Positions 41,606-51,201 of a DNA stretch of 64,000 nt are shown in pieces (the first letter of the stretch is position 1; each line of letters opens with the position of its first letter). Below the pieces are notes generated by a model. That model was not told the DNA's origin. It ran no database searches and worked only from the letters and a program-made list of their open reading frames with translations. Origin of the DNA: Ideonella_A sakaiensis_A (GTDB lineage: Bacteria > Pseudomonadota > Gammaproteobacteria > Burkholderiales > Burkholderiaceae_C); the NCBI RefSeq assembly GCF_048320135.1, contig NZ_CP182947.1, positions 1,302,001 to 1,366,000 of the forward strand. Direction: 5' to 3'. The position numbers were made by a program, and so were the translations under genes.

Positions 41606-44061
41606 ATCTTGCTATCGCCAAGCGGTCAGTTTGCCAGCTGACCATGATTGCCCTTCTCGCGGGCTGCGCGAGCCCGCCAATGACCTTGCCCGGACCCATC
41701 AGCTATACGCGAACCCCTGCCGAGCGTGGCGGCACGCTGGTCGATCCGATCACTTCCCAGGCGCCGACCTCGACCCAGGTGACAAAGATGCCGTCGGCGC
41801 CAATCAGCGCGACGACCAACGCACCGCAAACGCGCCGCGCAACCCCCGCCGACGCCGCGTCTGGCGAGGAAATGGTGTCGATGGCGCTGGAGCAGACGCC
41901 GCTGCCGCTGTTCATCCAGATCCTGTACGGCAATGTGCTGAAACAGCCTTACTCGATGGATACGGCCATCAACGCCCGCACCGACCTCGTGACGTTCAAG
42001 ACTTCGGCGCCGATCCGACGCAGCCGCCTCGCCGAACTCGGCGTTGCGCTGCTGCGCAGTTACGGATTGTCGGTGCAGGAGTACGACGGTCTCGTGCGCA
42101 TCGTTCCGGACAATGCACCTTCTGCTGCTCCGTCTCCGATCCTCCGCCTCGGACGCACGCTTCCCGAAACCCCTGAAGCGCTCCGGACGGCCTTCCAGTA
42201 TGTTGAACTTGATATCGTCCGGACCACCGACATCATGCAAAGTCTGAGGCAAGTCCTCGGCACCCGGATCACCGTGCTCGAGGATTCCGGTCGCAATTCG
42301 CTGTTGCTTTCGGGTACGCAGAATGATCTTCGCACCGCGCTCGATTTGATTCGCGTACTGGACCAACCGCGGATGCGTGGCAACGTGGCTCGGCGCATCA
42401 ATCCGGCCTATATGCCGGCCCAGGAATTTGCGTCGCGTCTGGTCGAGATATTGACTGGCCAAGGTTATTCAGTTTCCACGAGCGCAACCGGGGGCACCCC
42501 GATCTTGTTGATCCCGATTCCAACCATCGGTGCAGTGATGGCCTTTGCTAACTCCGAACAGGTGATGGAACAGGTTGTCCGCTGGGCGGCAGAGCTCGAC
42601 AAGCCGGTTGCAGTGAGAACCCAGAACGGTCTGTATACCTACCCGGTCCAGTTTGCCGATGCCGAGGCGCTGGCAAGAACACTCGGCGAGATCATGGGCG
42701 GCCTGCCGGCCGCACCAGCCGTGACTCCGGGGGCAGCACCGCCTGCTGCAGCGGCTCCATCATCGCCTCGTTCGAGCCGGGTCGTCGTCAACAGCGCAAC
42801 GAACACATTGATATTCCGCGGCACCACCGCCGACGAATACCAACAGATCATGGCGCTGATGCGCGAACTCGACAGGCCGGTCAAATCGGCGCTGATCGAG
42901 GTCGTGGTCGCCGAGATGCGGCTCGGCGGCAGCCAGGCGCTCGGCATCGAATGGAATGTGCCACCGCAGCTGATCAACAGCGGGCAGAACCAGATCACCG
43001 CTGGCACCCAAGGGCGGTTGGGAATCGGCTCATCCGGCTTTACGGTGTCGATCGGCAACAGGGCCGGTACGCTGCTCGCCCAACTCAACACGCTGGCAAG
43101 CAACAACCAGGCGCGCATCCTGTCGAATCCGAAGGTGCTGGCGCGCAACGGCGAAACGGCATCGATTCAGGTTGGTTCGGAAGTGCCGGTCATCACCAGC
43201 CAGCAATCTGGCTCAACGACCGGAGGTCTGTTCGGCGGCACCGGCGTGCTGCAGCAGATCTCGTACCGGTCCACCGGCGTGATCCTGCGCGTCAGGCCGG
43301 TCATCAACTCCGGCAACCGGCTGGACCTTGACGTCTCGCAGGAGGTCAGCTCGGCGGCCGAGACACGTACCGGCGTCGCAGCGTCGCCGACGATCTCGAC
43401 CCGCCGCATCGACACCAAGCTGTCGCTTCGCGACGGCTCGACGGTGCTGCTCGGCGGCCTGATCTCGCGCAACAGCAGCGATGCAAACACCGGCATTCCG
43501 TACCTGAAGGACATTCCGGGACTCGGCGCACTGTTTCGCACTGAGAGCAACAGCAACGACCAGACCGAATTGCTGATCATGATCACGCCTTACGTGGTCA
43601 GCGACGATTTCGAGTCCGAATCGATCACCGCAGCGATCCAGAAAAGTTTTGGCAGCTGGGCACAGGATCTGAAACCGGCGCGGGTGATGGAGGAGCCGCC
43701 GGCACGTCCGCTTGCTCCGGTTCCGGCGCCACAACCGCTCAGTTCAGCGGCAGACCGGCCGGTGCAGCCAGTAGTCGAATCCAGCCCCCCTTCGGCAGTG
43801 CCGGGCCCCGGCGCGGTGGCGCCACAACCGGAACCTGCAAGACCCACGGCCGCGCCGGACACCGACGCCGGCGTCACGATGAGCAAGCCGCCGGCAGCGG
43901 CAGGCCCGCCAGGCAAAGATGCTGCAGCCGACAAGCCGGCGGAGAAACCTGCCGGCCCCCCGTCGGCTGCGAAACCGCCGGCATCACTACCGCAGGGATC
44001 GCGCCAAGTGGAAGATCAGAAGATCAAGGAAGAGATCGAGAAACTGCTGAAAGGGAAATGA
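41602..44061 (+). CDS. gspD: Type II secretion outer-membrane secretin GspD (lipoprotein form)
   Basis: Multimeric outer-membrane channel through which folded substrates exit, 819 residues. The signal peptide ends in a lipobox LLAGC (Cys22), so this secretin is probably lipidated and may target itself. Secretin N-domain repeats follow (about 90-390). The C-terminal secretin domain (about 430-680) contains IEVVVAEMRLGGSQALGIEW, NNQARILSNPKVLARNGETA, VGSEVPVITSQ and KLSLRDGSTVLLGGL. Its end is IPYLKDIPGLGALFRT and TELLIMITPYVV. A Pro/Ala-rich tail of about 120 residues, longer than usual, ends in a charged helix. It completes the operon; overlap with the preceding gene is 4 bp. Confidence 0.95.
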   Translation: MNLAIAKRSVCQLTMIALLAGCASPPMTLPGPISYTRTPAERGGTLVDPITSQAPTSTQVTKMPSAPISATTNAPQTRRATPADAASGEEMVSMALEQTPLPLFIQILYGNVLKQPYSMDTAINARTDLVTFKTSAPIRRSRLAELGVALLRSYGLSVQEYDGLVRIVPDNAPSAAPSPILRLGRTLPETPEALRTAFQYVELDIVRTTDIMQSLRQVLGTRITVLEDSGRNSLLLSGTQNDLRTALDLIRVLDQPRMRGNVARRINPAYMPAQEFASRLVEILTGQGYSVSTSATGGTPILLIPIPTIGAVMAFANSEQVMEQVVRWAAELDKPVAVRTQNGLYTYPVQFADAEALARTLGEIMGGLPAAPAVTPGAAPPAAAAPSSPRSSRVVVNSATNTLIFRGTTADEYQQIMALMRELDRPVKSALIEVVVAEMRLGGSQALGIEWNVPPQLINSGQNQITAGTQGRLGIGSSGFTVSIGNRAGTLLAQLNTLASNNQARILSNPKVLARNGETASIQVGSEVPVITSQQSGSTTGGLFGGTGVLQQISYRSTGVILRVRPVINSGNRLDLDVSQEVSSAAETRTGVAASPTISTRRIDTKLSLRDGSTVLLGGLISRNSSDANTGIPYLKDIPGLGALFRTESNSNDQTELLIMITPYVVSDDFESESITAAIQKSFGSWAQDLKPARVMEEPPARPLAPVPAPQPLSSAADRPVQPVVESSPPSAVPGPGAVAPQPEPARPTAAPDTDAGVTMSKPPAAAGPPGKDAAADKPAEKPAGPPSAAKPPASLPQGSRQVEDQKIKEEIEKLLKGK

Positions 44062-44125
44062 CCCACCAGCGGGCGCAGCGGCCAGCCGGAGCGCCTCGCC
44101 AGTTTTCCCGTCTAACCTCGACCGA

Positions 44126-45217
44126 ATGAACGCCCTCATCTTCAGTTTTCTCGGCGCGCTGGCCTGCACGCTGTTGATCATCAAGTCCAGCCGCAGCCAC
44201 GGGGCGTTTTCCGCCGACCACGACTTGCAAGGCCCGCAGAAATTCCACAGCCAGCCGGTACCGCGGATTGGCGGAGTCTCGCTGCTGTTCGCGATGGTTG
44301 CCGGTCTCGCTGCGCTGGATGTCGGAATGGACGGCGCATCGACCGCATCGATCTGGCTTTTGCTGCTGTGTGCGCTGCCGGCATTTATCGGCGGGCTCGC
44401 CGAGGACCTGACCAAACGCGTGTCGCCGACCTGGCGGATGGTCTTCACCGCGGTCTCGGCCGCATTGGCAATCTGGCTGCTCGGTGGCGTGGTGACCCGT
44501 GTCGACCTGCCGGGCGTCGATTTCCTGCTCGGCTTCTGGCCGATCGCGCTGCTGGCGACGGTATTTGCCGTCACCGGCATTGCCAATTCGGTCAACATCA
44601 TCGATGGCTTCAACGGCCTGGCGTCGATGTGCGTGATGATGATCCTGGCGGCGCTCGCCTATGTCGCCTTCCAGGTCGGCGACCGCTTCGTCGCGATCGC
44701 CGCGCTGCTGACGATCGGTGCGGTGCTCGGCTTCTTCGTCTGGAATTTTCCGGCCGGGCTGATCTTCCTCGGCGACGGCGGCGCCTACCTGCTCGGTTTT
44801 CTGGTGGCCGAACTGAGCGTGCTGCTGCTCGCCCGCAACCCATCCGTCTCCGGCCTGTTCCCATTGCTGCTGCTGGCCTATCCGATCTTCGAGACGGTGT
44901 TCTCGATCTACCGCAAGAAGTTCCTGCGCGGCGTCTCGCCGGGCATTCCGGACGGCGTGCACCTGCACATGCTGGTCTACAAGCGGCTGATGCGCTGGAC
45001 ACTTGGCGGCACCGGGCGGCACAAGACGGCACGCAATTCGATGACGTCACCGTATCTGTGGGTGTTGTGCATGCTGTCGGTGATTCCGGCGGTGCTGTTC
45101 TGGAACAACACGCTGGTGCTTGGCGGCTTCTGCCTGCTGTTCATGGTGTCGTATGTGCTGCTGTACTGGCGCATCGTGCGCTTCAAGGCACCACGCTGGA
45201 TGGTCGTGCGGCGTTGA
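44126..45217 (+). CDS. WecA/MraY-family sugar-1-phosphate transferase
   Basis: Polytopic membrane enzyme of 363 residues that transfers a sugar-1-phosphate from a UDP-sugar to undecaprenyl phosphate. Family motifs are PQKFHSQPVPRIGG near residue 36, GLAEDLTKRVSP (paired acidic site), NSVNIIDGFNGLASM and IFLGDGGAYLLGF, then HLHMLVYKR. It has about ten membrane helices. It could start repeat-unit synthesis for the glycan locus at 12.6-29.6 kb, which lacks its own initiating enzyme. It lies 64 bp after gspD on the same strand, so it may be transcribed with the gsp operon. The exact sugar cannot be told. Confidence 0.9.
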   Translation: MNALIFSFLGALACTLLIIKSSRSHGAFSADHDLQGPQKFHSQPVPRIGGVSLLFAMVAGLAALDVGMDGASTASIWLLLLCALPAFIGGLAEDLTKRVSPTWRMVFTAVSAALAIWLLGGVVTRVDLPGVDFLLGFWPIALLATVFAVTGIANSVNIIDGFNGLASMCVMMILAALAYVAFQVGDRFVAIAALLTIGAVLGFFVWNFPAGLIFLGDGGAYLLGFLVAELSVLLLARNPSVSGLFPLLLLAYPIFETVFSIYRKKFLRGVSPGIPDGVHLHMLVYKRLMRWTLGGTGRHKTARNSMTSPYLWVLCMLSVIPAVLFWNNTLVLGGFCLLFMVSYVLLYWRIVRFKAPRWMVVRR

Positions 45218-45287
45218 GCGCGCACCCTGCCCACCTACAATCGTCTCCCCCTCCCTGGCGGCCACCGCCGCAACGCAGCTCGATTCC

Positions 45288-46778
45288 ATGGACCTCCCTG
45301 CCCCAGACGACAACCAGTTGATCGCCGAACGGCGCGAAAAGCTGAAGGCGATCCGCGCCGCGGGGATTGCCTTCCCGAACGATTTCAAGCCGACGCACCA
45401 CGCGCTCGACCTGCTGCATCGCCACGGCTCCTTGTCGAACGAGGACCTCGAGCCGCAGGCGATTGCGGTCCGGCTGGCCGGCCGGATGATGCTGAAACGG
45501 GTGATGGGCAAGGCGAGTTTCTGCACGCTGCAGGACGGCAGCGGGCGGATCCAGCTGTTCGTCACGCGCGATGCGCTCGGCGAAGAGGCCTACGAACGGT
45601 TCAAGCACCTCGACCTCGGCGACATCATCGGCGCGAGCGGCACGCTGTTCAAGACCAAGACCGGCGAACTGTCGGTGCGCGTCGGCGAACTGCGCCTGTT
45701 GACGAAAAGCCTGCGGCCCCTGCCCGACAAGTTCCACGGCATGACCGACCAGGAACAGAAATACCGGCAGCGGTATGTCGACCTGATCACCGACGACGAG
45801 GCGCGCACCCGTTTCGCCGCGCGCAGCAAGGCGATTGCGTCGATCCGCCAGTTCATGGTCGAACACGGTTTTCTCGAGGTCGAGACACCGATGCTGCATC
45901 CGATACCCGGTGGCGCGAATGCGAAACCGTTTGCCACCCACCACAATGCGCTCGATCAGCAGATGTTCCTGCGCATCGCGCCCGAGCTGTATCTGAAGCG
46001 ATTGGTCGTCGGCGGCTTCGAGCGGGTGTTCGAGATCAACCGCAATTTCCGCAACGAAGGCATCAGCGTCCGGCACAACCCGGAATTCACGATGATGGAG
46101 TTCTATGCGGCGTACTGGAACCACCACGACCTGATGGATTTCACCGAGCAGGTGCTGCGCCATGCGGCGCGTGCGGCCACAGGCTCGGCGTCGATCACCT
46201 ACGCCGGCAAACCGGTCCATCTCGACGAGCCGTTTGCGCGGCTGTCGGTGCGCGAGTCGCTGGTCGTCCATGCCGGGCTGACCGACGCCGAAGCCGGCGA
46301 CCCGAAGGCACTGCACGATCGGCTGAAGGCGCTTGGCGAGGAGCCGCCTGCCCACTGGACACTGGCCGAACTTCAGTTTGGCTTGTTCGAGGCGGTGGTC
46401 GAGGAAAAGCTCTGGCAACCGACCTTCATCATCGACTATCCGGTCGAGGTCAGCCCGCTGGCGCGGGCGTCGGACACCAATCCGGCGGTGACCGAGCGAT
46501 TCGAGCTGTTCATCACCGGCCGTGAATATGCAAACGGCTTCTCCGAGCTGAACGACGCCGAGGACCAGGCGGCGCGTTTTCTGGCCCAGGTCGCGAACAA
46601 GGACGCCGGCGACGAGGAGGCGATGTATTACGACGCCGATTTTATCCGTGCACTGGAGTACGGCATGCCGCCGACCGGCGGCTGCGGCATCGGCATCGAC
46701 CGGCTGATCATGCTGATCACCGACAGCCCGAGCATCCGCGACGTGATCCTTTTTCCATCGCTGCGCAAAGAGCAATGA
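45288..46778 (+). CDS. lysS: Lysyl-tRNA synthetase, class II
   Basis: Charges tRNA-Lys. The 496-residue length is typical. An N-terminal OB-fold anticodon-binding domain (about 65-170: GRMMLKRVMGKASFCTLQD) precedes the class II catalytic domain with motif 1 (FLEVETPMLHPIPGGANA), motif 2 (FRNEGISVRHNPEFTMMEFY) and motif 3 (GCGIGIDRLIMLITD). Start ATG at 45288 removes a spurious upstream extension through the preceding gene. No prfB lies directly upstream, in contrast to several other genomes. All catalytic motifs are intact. Confidence 0.98.
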   Translation: MDLPAPDDNQLIAERREKLKAIRAAGIAFPNDFKPTHHALDLLHRHGSLSNEDLEPQAIAVRLAGRMMLKRVMGKASFCTLQDGSGRIQLFVTRDALGEEAYERFKHLDLGDIIGASGTLFKTKTGELSVRVGELRLLTKSLRPLPDKFHGMTDQEQKYRQRYVDLITDDEARTRFAARSKAIASIRQFMVEHGFLEVETPMLHPIPGGANAKPFATHHNALDQQMFLRIAPELYLKRLVVGGFERVFEINRNFRNEGISVRHNPEFTMMEFYAAYWNHHDLMDFTEQVLRHAARAATGSASITYAGKPVHLDEPFARLSVRESLVVHAGLTDAEAGDPKALHDRLKALGEEPPAHWTLAELQFGLFEAVVEEKLWQPTFIIDYPVEVSPLARASDTNPAVTERFELFITGREYANGFSELNDAEDQAARFLAQVANKDAGDEEAMYYDADFIRALEYGMPPTGGCGIGIDRLIMLITDSPSIRDVILFPSLRKEQ

Positions 46779-46822
46779 CCCCCCCGAAGCGCCTTCGGCC
46801 GCTTGATCCATAGGAACCCTGG

Positions 46823-47374
46823 ATGTCGGAGCTTGGTGAGATCGAAGCAGCCATCTGGCGCGAGTTGGTCGCGGCGGTCGACGACCGGGACCATGAATGG
46901 CATACACCAGTGCTGGCCAGTGCGGCGATCGGCGGTGAAGGCGAGGTCAGCCCGGACGCACGCACCGTCGTGCTTCGCGCGGCCGATCCACAGGCGCAGC
47001 AGCTGATCGTCTATACCGATTCGCGCTCGCCGAAGGTCAGCCAGTTGCAGGCGACGCCCGTTGCGACGCTGGTCTTCTGGTCGCGCCGCCTCAGCTGGCA
47101 GCTGCGCTGCCAATTGCACTGCGACGTCGCCGAGGAAGGCCTCGCGGTCTCGTCGCACTGGGCACGAATCAAGCTGACACGCGCGGCGCAGGACTACCTG
47201 TCGCCGCTGCCACCCGGCGCGCCGATCGGCAGCGCGCCGCCAGCGGCGCAAAACCGCGAACACTTTGCGCTGCTGAATGGCCAGGTGCTGGCGATCGACT
47301 GGCTTGAACTGGCAGGCGACGGCCACCGGCGTGCACGCTTCGCCGACGGCATGGCCGACTGGCTGCAACCCTGA
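46823..47374 (+). CDS. Pyridoxamine 5'-phosphate oxidase-like FMN-binding protein
   Basis: Split-barrel FMN-binding protein of 183 residues related to pyridoxamine-phosphate oxidases (Alr4036-type). Visible points are RTVVLRAADPQAQQLIVYTDSRSPKVSQL (FMN phosphate region), ATLVFWSRRLSWQLR and a C-terminal RARFADGMADWLQP. True PdxH has a conserved C-terminal Arg-rich dimer motif, which is missing here, so I do not call it PdxH. It follows lysS by 44 bp and converges with the enoyl-CoA hydratase gene. Confidence 0.82.
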   Translation: MSELGEIEAAIWRELVAAVDDRDHEWHTPVLASAAIGGEGEVSPDARTVVLRAADPQAQQLIVYTDSRSPKVSQLQATPVATLVFWSRRLSWQLRCQLHCDVAEEGLAVSSHWARIKLTRAAQDYLSPLPPGAPIGSAPPAAQNREHFALLNGQVLAIDWLELAGDGHRRARFADGMADWLQP

Positions 47375-47376
47375 AC

Positions 47377-47400
47377 GGCGCGCCGCCCGCCGGGCGCGCC
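47377..47400. terminator. Hairpin between convergent genes
   Basis: Two copies of the self-complementary GGCGCGCC (47377-47384 and 47393-47400) form an 8-bp stem with an 8-nt loop between two convergent stop codons. There is no U-tract on either side, so termination efficiency is uncertain. Confidence 0.45.
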
Positions 47401-47408
47401 GGATCCGC

Positions 47409-48197
47409 TCAACGCTGCTTGAACTGCGGCTTGCGCTTGTTGACGAAGGCGTCCATGCCTTCCTTCTGGTCTTCGGTTGCAAACGCCGAATGGAACATCC
47501 GGCGCTCGAACAGGATGCCTTCGGCAAGCGGGCCTTCGTAGGCGCGATTCACGCATTCCTTGGCCATCATCACGGTCGGTCCGCTGAATTCGCAGATGGT
47601 CTGCGCCGCGGCCAGCGTCACCTCCATCAGTTCGGACGCCGCCACGACGCGCGATACCAGCCCGGCCCGCTCGGCTTCGGACGCGTCCATCATCCGGCTG
47701 GTCAGCACCATGTCCATCGCCTTGGCTTTCGAGATCGCCCGCGGCAGGCGCTGCGTGCCGCCGGCGCCCGGAATGATGCCGAGCTTGATTTCGGGCTGGC
47801 CGAATTTCGCGGTATCGGCGGCAATGATGAAGTCGCACATCATCGCCAGCTCGCAGCCGCCACCGAGCGCAAAACCGGAGACTGCGGCGATCACCGGCTT
47901 GCGGATGCTGCGCAGCGTCTCCCAGTTGCGGGTGATGTAGTCGTTCTTGTAGACGTCCATGTAGTTCCACCTGGACATCGCGCCGATATCGGCGCCGGCG
48001 GCAAAGGCCTTCTCGCTGCCGGTGATGACGATGCAGCCGATGCAGTCGTCATGGTCGAATTCGAGCATCGCCTCGCCCAGTTCGTCCATCAGCCCGTCGT
48101 TCAACGCATTCAGCTGCTTCGGCCGGTTCAGCGTGATCAGGCCGGTTTTCAATGCGGATTCACCGCGCACTTCGGTCAGGATGTATTCACGGGTCAT
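47409..48197 (-). CDS. Enoyl-CoA hydratase/isomerase family protein
   Basis: Crotonase-fold enzyme of 262 residues, the standard length. It hydrates trans-2-enoyl-CoA in beta-oxidation or aromatic catabolism. The oxyanion-hole segments are SEKAFAAGADIGAM and VIAAVSGFALGGGCELAMMCD. The catalytic glutamates lie in GGCELAM and in GQPEIKLGIIPGAGGTQRL. It stands alone on the minus strand, so the pathway cannot be assigned from neighbours. The start at 48197 is supported by AGGCGA upstream. Substrate range cannot be read. Confidence 0.95.
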   Translation of the reverse strand: MTREYILTEVRGESALKTGLITLNRPKQLNALNDGLMDELGEAMLEFDHDDCIGCIVITGSEKAFAAGADIGAMSRWNYMDVYKNDYITRNWETLRSIRKPVIAAVSGFALGGGCELAMMCDFIIAADTAKFGQPEIKLGIIPGAGGTQRLPRAISKAKAMDMVLTSRMMDASEAERAGLVSRVVAASELMEVTLAAAQTICEFSGPTVMMAKECVNRAYEGPLAEGILFERRMFHSAFATEDQKEGMDAFVNKRKPQFKQR

Positions 48198-48266
48198 GGT
48201 GTCGCCTGTCGCAGGAGGTTGGAGGAACAGGCTCGCACTATAAAGACCCGGGCTGCGCGCCAGCCG

Positions 48267-49451
48267 TCATCGCATCGCGATCTCGGGTTTTTCCTTGATC
48301 ATCAGATCGAGGTAGACATCGGTGTCCTGCTCGATCCGGATGCGCACCGGCAGGTAGGCGAGTTGCGGCGCAAACCATGCTTCGGCAAGCAAGTCACGGC
48401 GGCGATCGGTGCCGGCTGCGGTAAAGACACGGTAGGCCTCGAGCGTGCCGAAGCGTGTGTAAAGCGTCTGCGCCTGCCCGACCTCGTAGCGCCAGTCGGC
48501 GACCCGTCCCGGCAAGGCGAGCGGGAAGGCGATCGTCGTTCCCGGCGCCAGCAGCTGCGGCTGCGTCGTGAACAACCACGTCAGCTGCACGAACTGGCTG
48601 GCGCTGTCCTGCAACGAGGTCCGGAAATCGCCGCTGTGCATCCCATCGCGCGGCGCGCCGGCTGGCGGCAGTGGCAGCGGCCGGCCATCGGCGGTCGACA
48701 CCTGGCGCTCGCGAAAACGCAGGCTGGTCGCACGCGGATCCTGGAATGCCATCTTGCTGCGCTGGTCGTAGCGCTGCGGCTGCAGGCCATCGGGACCGAG
48801 CATGCCGTCGCTGCGCATCTGCCGGTTCAGCAACGGCGCAAACGGCATGCCGATCGTCACGTCGAGGTTGACCTGGTATCGCGGCTCGGCGTTGATCCAC
48901 TCGACCTGCGCGGATCCATGAACCTCGCCGCGGTAGTTGCCGGTCAGCACGTAGCTCAGGCGCGTCGACGGTGGCCAGACGAATGCGGGTGCGGTCGGCG
49001 CATCGTCCGTCGGTTCGGATTGTCGAGACAGCACATCCGGGTCGACTGCCGCCAGCGGCGGCTCCGGGGTCGACTCGTCGGCTGCCAGCGCCGGCGGCGG
49101 CGGTGCCGGTGCAGGCTCCGACGGCAGCTGCTCGGCGCCGTATTCGAGCGGCTCGGATACCGCCTCGGGTTGCGATGCCGCAGCGACTGGAGGCAATGCG
49201 CTTGGCGCACGGTTCGGCGGAGCGACAGCAGCTGCCACTGCGGCCGGTGGAGCAGCAGGCGCAACCCGAGGTGGCTCGACGAGATCGAGCCGGCGCAGAT
49301 AAACCGTGGTCAACCGCGGCGCCATCGCCGAGTCGATCGCTTGCAACGCCAAGTGATCGACAACCGAATCGAGAACCAGCCAGTGGCCGAGCAGCGCACC
49401 GGCGACGAGCAGGCCACAGGGGCCCGGTCGCAGTGTCAGCCGGCCAACCAT
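48267..49451 (-). CDS. DUF3108 domain protein
   Basis: Envelope-associated protein of unknown function, 394 residues. An N-terminal hydrophobic helix (about 13-30) could act as signal anchor. A Pro/Ala-rich low-complexity region follows (about 60-150) and then a DUF3108 domain (about 160-390), with the typical LSYVLTGNYRGEVHGSAQVEW start and LAEAWFAPQLAYLPVRIRI end. DUF3108 proteins are common in Betaproteobacteria and form beta-rich, LolA-like folds. The start overlaps the end of the M61 peptidase gene by 16 bp, so these are probably co-expressed. Confidence 0.87.
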   Translation of the reverse strand: MVGRLTLRPGPCGLLVAGALLGHWLVLDSVVDHLALQAIDSAMAPRLTTVYLRRLDLVEPPRVAPAAPPAAVAAAVAPPNRAPSALPPVAAASQPEAVSEPLEYGAEQLPSEPAPAPPPPALAADESTPEPPLAAVDPDVLSRQSEPTDDAPTAPAFVWPPSTRLSYVLTGNYRGEVHGSAQVEWINAEPRYQVNLDVTIGMPFAPLLNRQMRSDGMLGPDGLQPQRYDQRSKMAFQDPRATSLRFRERQVSTADGRPLPLPPAGAPRDGMHSGDFRTSLQDSASQFVQLTWLFTTQPQLLAPGTTIAFPLALPGRVADWRYEVGQAQTLYTRFGTLEAYRVFTAAGTDRRRDLLAEAWFAPQLAYLPVRIRIEQDTDVYLDLMIKEKPEIAMR

Positions 49452-51181
49452 GCTTTCTGCAACGCCGCCGCCGGTTTCGCCGGCGACGTCTGCGCGTCGA
49501 GCTTGACCGCGGCCGGTGCGGCTGCCGATTCATCGGGCATCACGAATGGCAGCCGCAGCAGGCGCTGGTCGCGCGACACCAGCCATTGTCCTGACTGCCC
49601 CGGGCTCAGCAGGCGCAAGGCATCGTCGAGCCGGCGCAGCCGCCAGTCGTCGACGCCGAGCAGTTCGTCGCCGGGCGCCAGGCCGCTGGCTTCGCCGACG
49701 CCACCACGCCAGACCTGCGTCAGCCGCACACCGGTCAGCGCGCTTTCGCTGACCTTCAGGCCAAGACGTTCGGCCAGCGTTGCCGCTTCGTGCTGCATCG
49801 TGATCCCGAAACGCTCGAGCAGCTCGAGCAGCGGCAGGTCGTCGGTGCCATGCACCCAGGCGGCGAGTTCCTCGGCGAACGATCTGCCGGACACCTGTTG
49901 CAGCGCCTGCGCGATGTCGGCCTCGCTGATCGGGCCGCCGGTGCTGCGCTGCCACAGGGCACGCATCACCTGGTCGAGCGAGCCCCGCTTTTCGCTGCGC
50001 AGCGTCAGGTCGATCGCCAGCGCGACCAGCGCGCCCTTGGTGTAGTAGCTGATCGTCGCGTTCGGGGTATTTTCGTCCTGCCGGTAATATTTGACCCAGG
50101 CGTCGAAGCTGCTTTGCGCAACCGACTGCAGCTTGCGCCCCGGTGCGGCGAGCACGCCGCCGATGGTTTTTCCGACCAGCCGCATATAGGTCGCGCGGTC
50201 GATCAGGCCGCTGCGCAGCAGCAGCAGATCGTCGTAATACGACGTGAAGCCTTCGAAGAACCACAACAGCTCGGTGTAGTTCTCGCTGCGGTAGTCATAA
50301 CGTTCGAATTCGGCCGGACGCAGCCGCTTGACGTTCCAGGTGTGGAAATATTCGTGGCTGATCAGGCCGAGCAACTTGACGTGGCCTTCGCTGGCGGCGG
50401 CCCGGCCGCGCTGCGGCAGATCGCGCCGGTTCGCGATCAATGCGGTGCTGGCGCGGTGCTCCAGCCCGCCATAGCCGTCCTCGACGGCATTCAGCAGGAA
50501 CAGGTAACGCTGGAACGGCGGCTTGCGGTCGGCATGCCAGAACTCGATTTCGGCCTCGCAGATGCGTTGCGTTTCCTGCAGCAGCCGCTCGCCGTCGAAA
50601 TCGGGCAACGCGCCACGGACAACAAATTCATGCTCGATGCCATGGGCAACGAAATGGCCGCGCCAGAAATCGCCAAGCTCGACCGGGTGATCGACCAGTT
50701 CGTCGTAGTCGTCGGCGAGATAACGGCCGCGGCCGCGGGCATCGATCTTGGCCGGACGCATCGCGGTCGCGACTTGCCAGCCCTTCGGCAGCTCGCGCAG
50801 CACCATCTCGTGCGGCTGCTGTTCGCAACCATCGACGCGCAGGAACAGGCTGGTGCCGTTGAAAAAGCCGCGCCCACGGTCGAGCCAGGCGGCCCGAACC
50901 GACGAATCGTAGGCATACACGAGGTAGACGAGTTCGAGTGCGCCGTCGGCGGTGCAATCGACCTGCCAGTTCGCCTTGTCGAGTTGCCGCACGCCGACCG
51001 CGCGGCCGCCCTGCGTGGCCTGCAGCGACGACAGGTGGCGGGCGAACTCGCGCACCAGATAACTGCCGGGAATCCAGACCGGCAGGCCGACCCGCTGCCC
51101 GGGAGACGGATCGGGAATCGACAGGTTGACGCGGTACAGATGGGCTTCGGGCCGGAACAACTCGACGCGGTAGGAAATCAT
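49436..51181 (-). CDS. M61 family metallopeptidase with PDZ domain
   Basis: Zinc metallopeptidase of 581 residues. The N-terminal beta domain (about 1-180) precedes the M61 catalytic domain with GGLEHR (238-243) and the zinc motif HEYFH (276-280). The second Glu lies further on (WFFEGFTSYY). A C-terminal PDZ domain (about 490-560) includes RLTQVWRGGVGEASGLAPGDEL. No signal peptide is visible, so location is uncertain; glycyl aminopeptidase activity is known for related enzymes. The ATG at 51181 was chosen because the longer frame crosses the DUF3429 gene. It overlaps the DUF3108 gene by 16 bp. Confidence 0.93.
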   Translation of the reverse strand: MISYRVELFRPEAHLYRVNLSIPDPSPGQRVGLPVWIPGSYLVREFARHLSSLQATQGGRAVGVRQLDKANWQVDCTADGALELVYLVYAYDSSVRAAWLDRGRGFFNGTSLFLRVDGCEQQPHEMVLRELPKGWQVATAMRPAKIDARGRGRYLADDYDELVDHPVELGDFWRGHFVAHGIEHEFVVRGALPDFDGERLLQETQRICEAEIEFWHADRKPPFQRYLFLLNAVEDGYGGLEHRASTALIANRRDLPQRGRAAASEGHVKLLGLISHEYFHTWNVKRLRPAEFERYDYRSENYTELLWFFEGFTSYYDDLLLLRSGLIDRATYMRLVGKTIGGVLAAPGRKLQSVAQSSFDAWVKYYRQDENTPNATISYYTKGALVALAIDLTLRSEKRGSLDQVMRALWQRSTGGPISEADIAQALQQVSGRSFAEELAAWVHGTDDLPLLELLERFGITMQHEAATLAERLGLKVSESALTGVRLTQVWRGGVGEASGLAPGDELLGVDDWRLRRLDDALRLLSPGQSGQWLVSRDQRLLRLPFVMPDESAAAPAAVKLDAQTSPAKPAAALQKAWLAG

Positions 51182-51201
51182 GGGTCCGATGGCAGTGGAA
51201 T

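Noticed and set aside
34782..44061. Type IV pilus or MSHA assembly operon instead of type II secretion
   Set aside because: The run of pseudopilins G-H-I-J-K including a GspK without the +5 Glu, and the gspD secretin, fit type II secretion; there is no pilT or pilin gene.
47277..50045. A 922-residue plus-strand open frame over the enoyl-CoA hydratase and DUF3108/M61 genes
   Set aside because: It is antisense to three genes with clear motifs, and its sequence lacks any known pattern.
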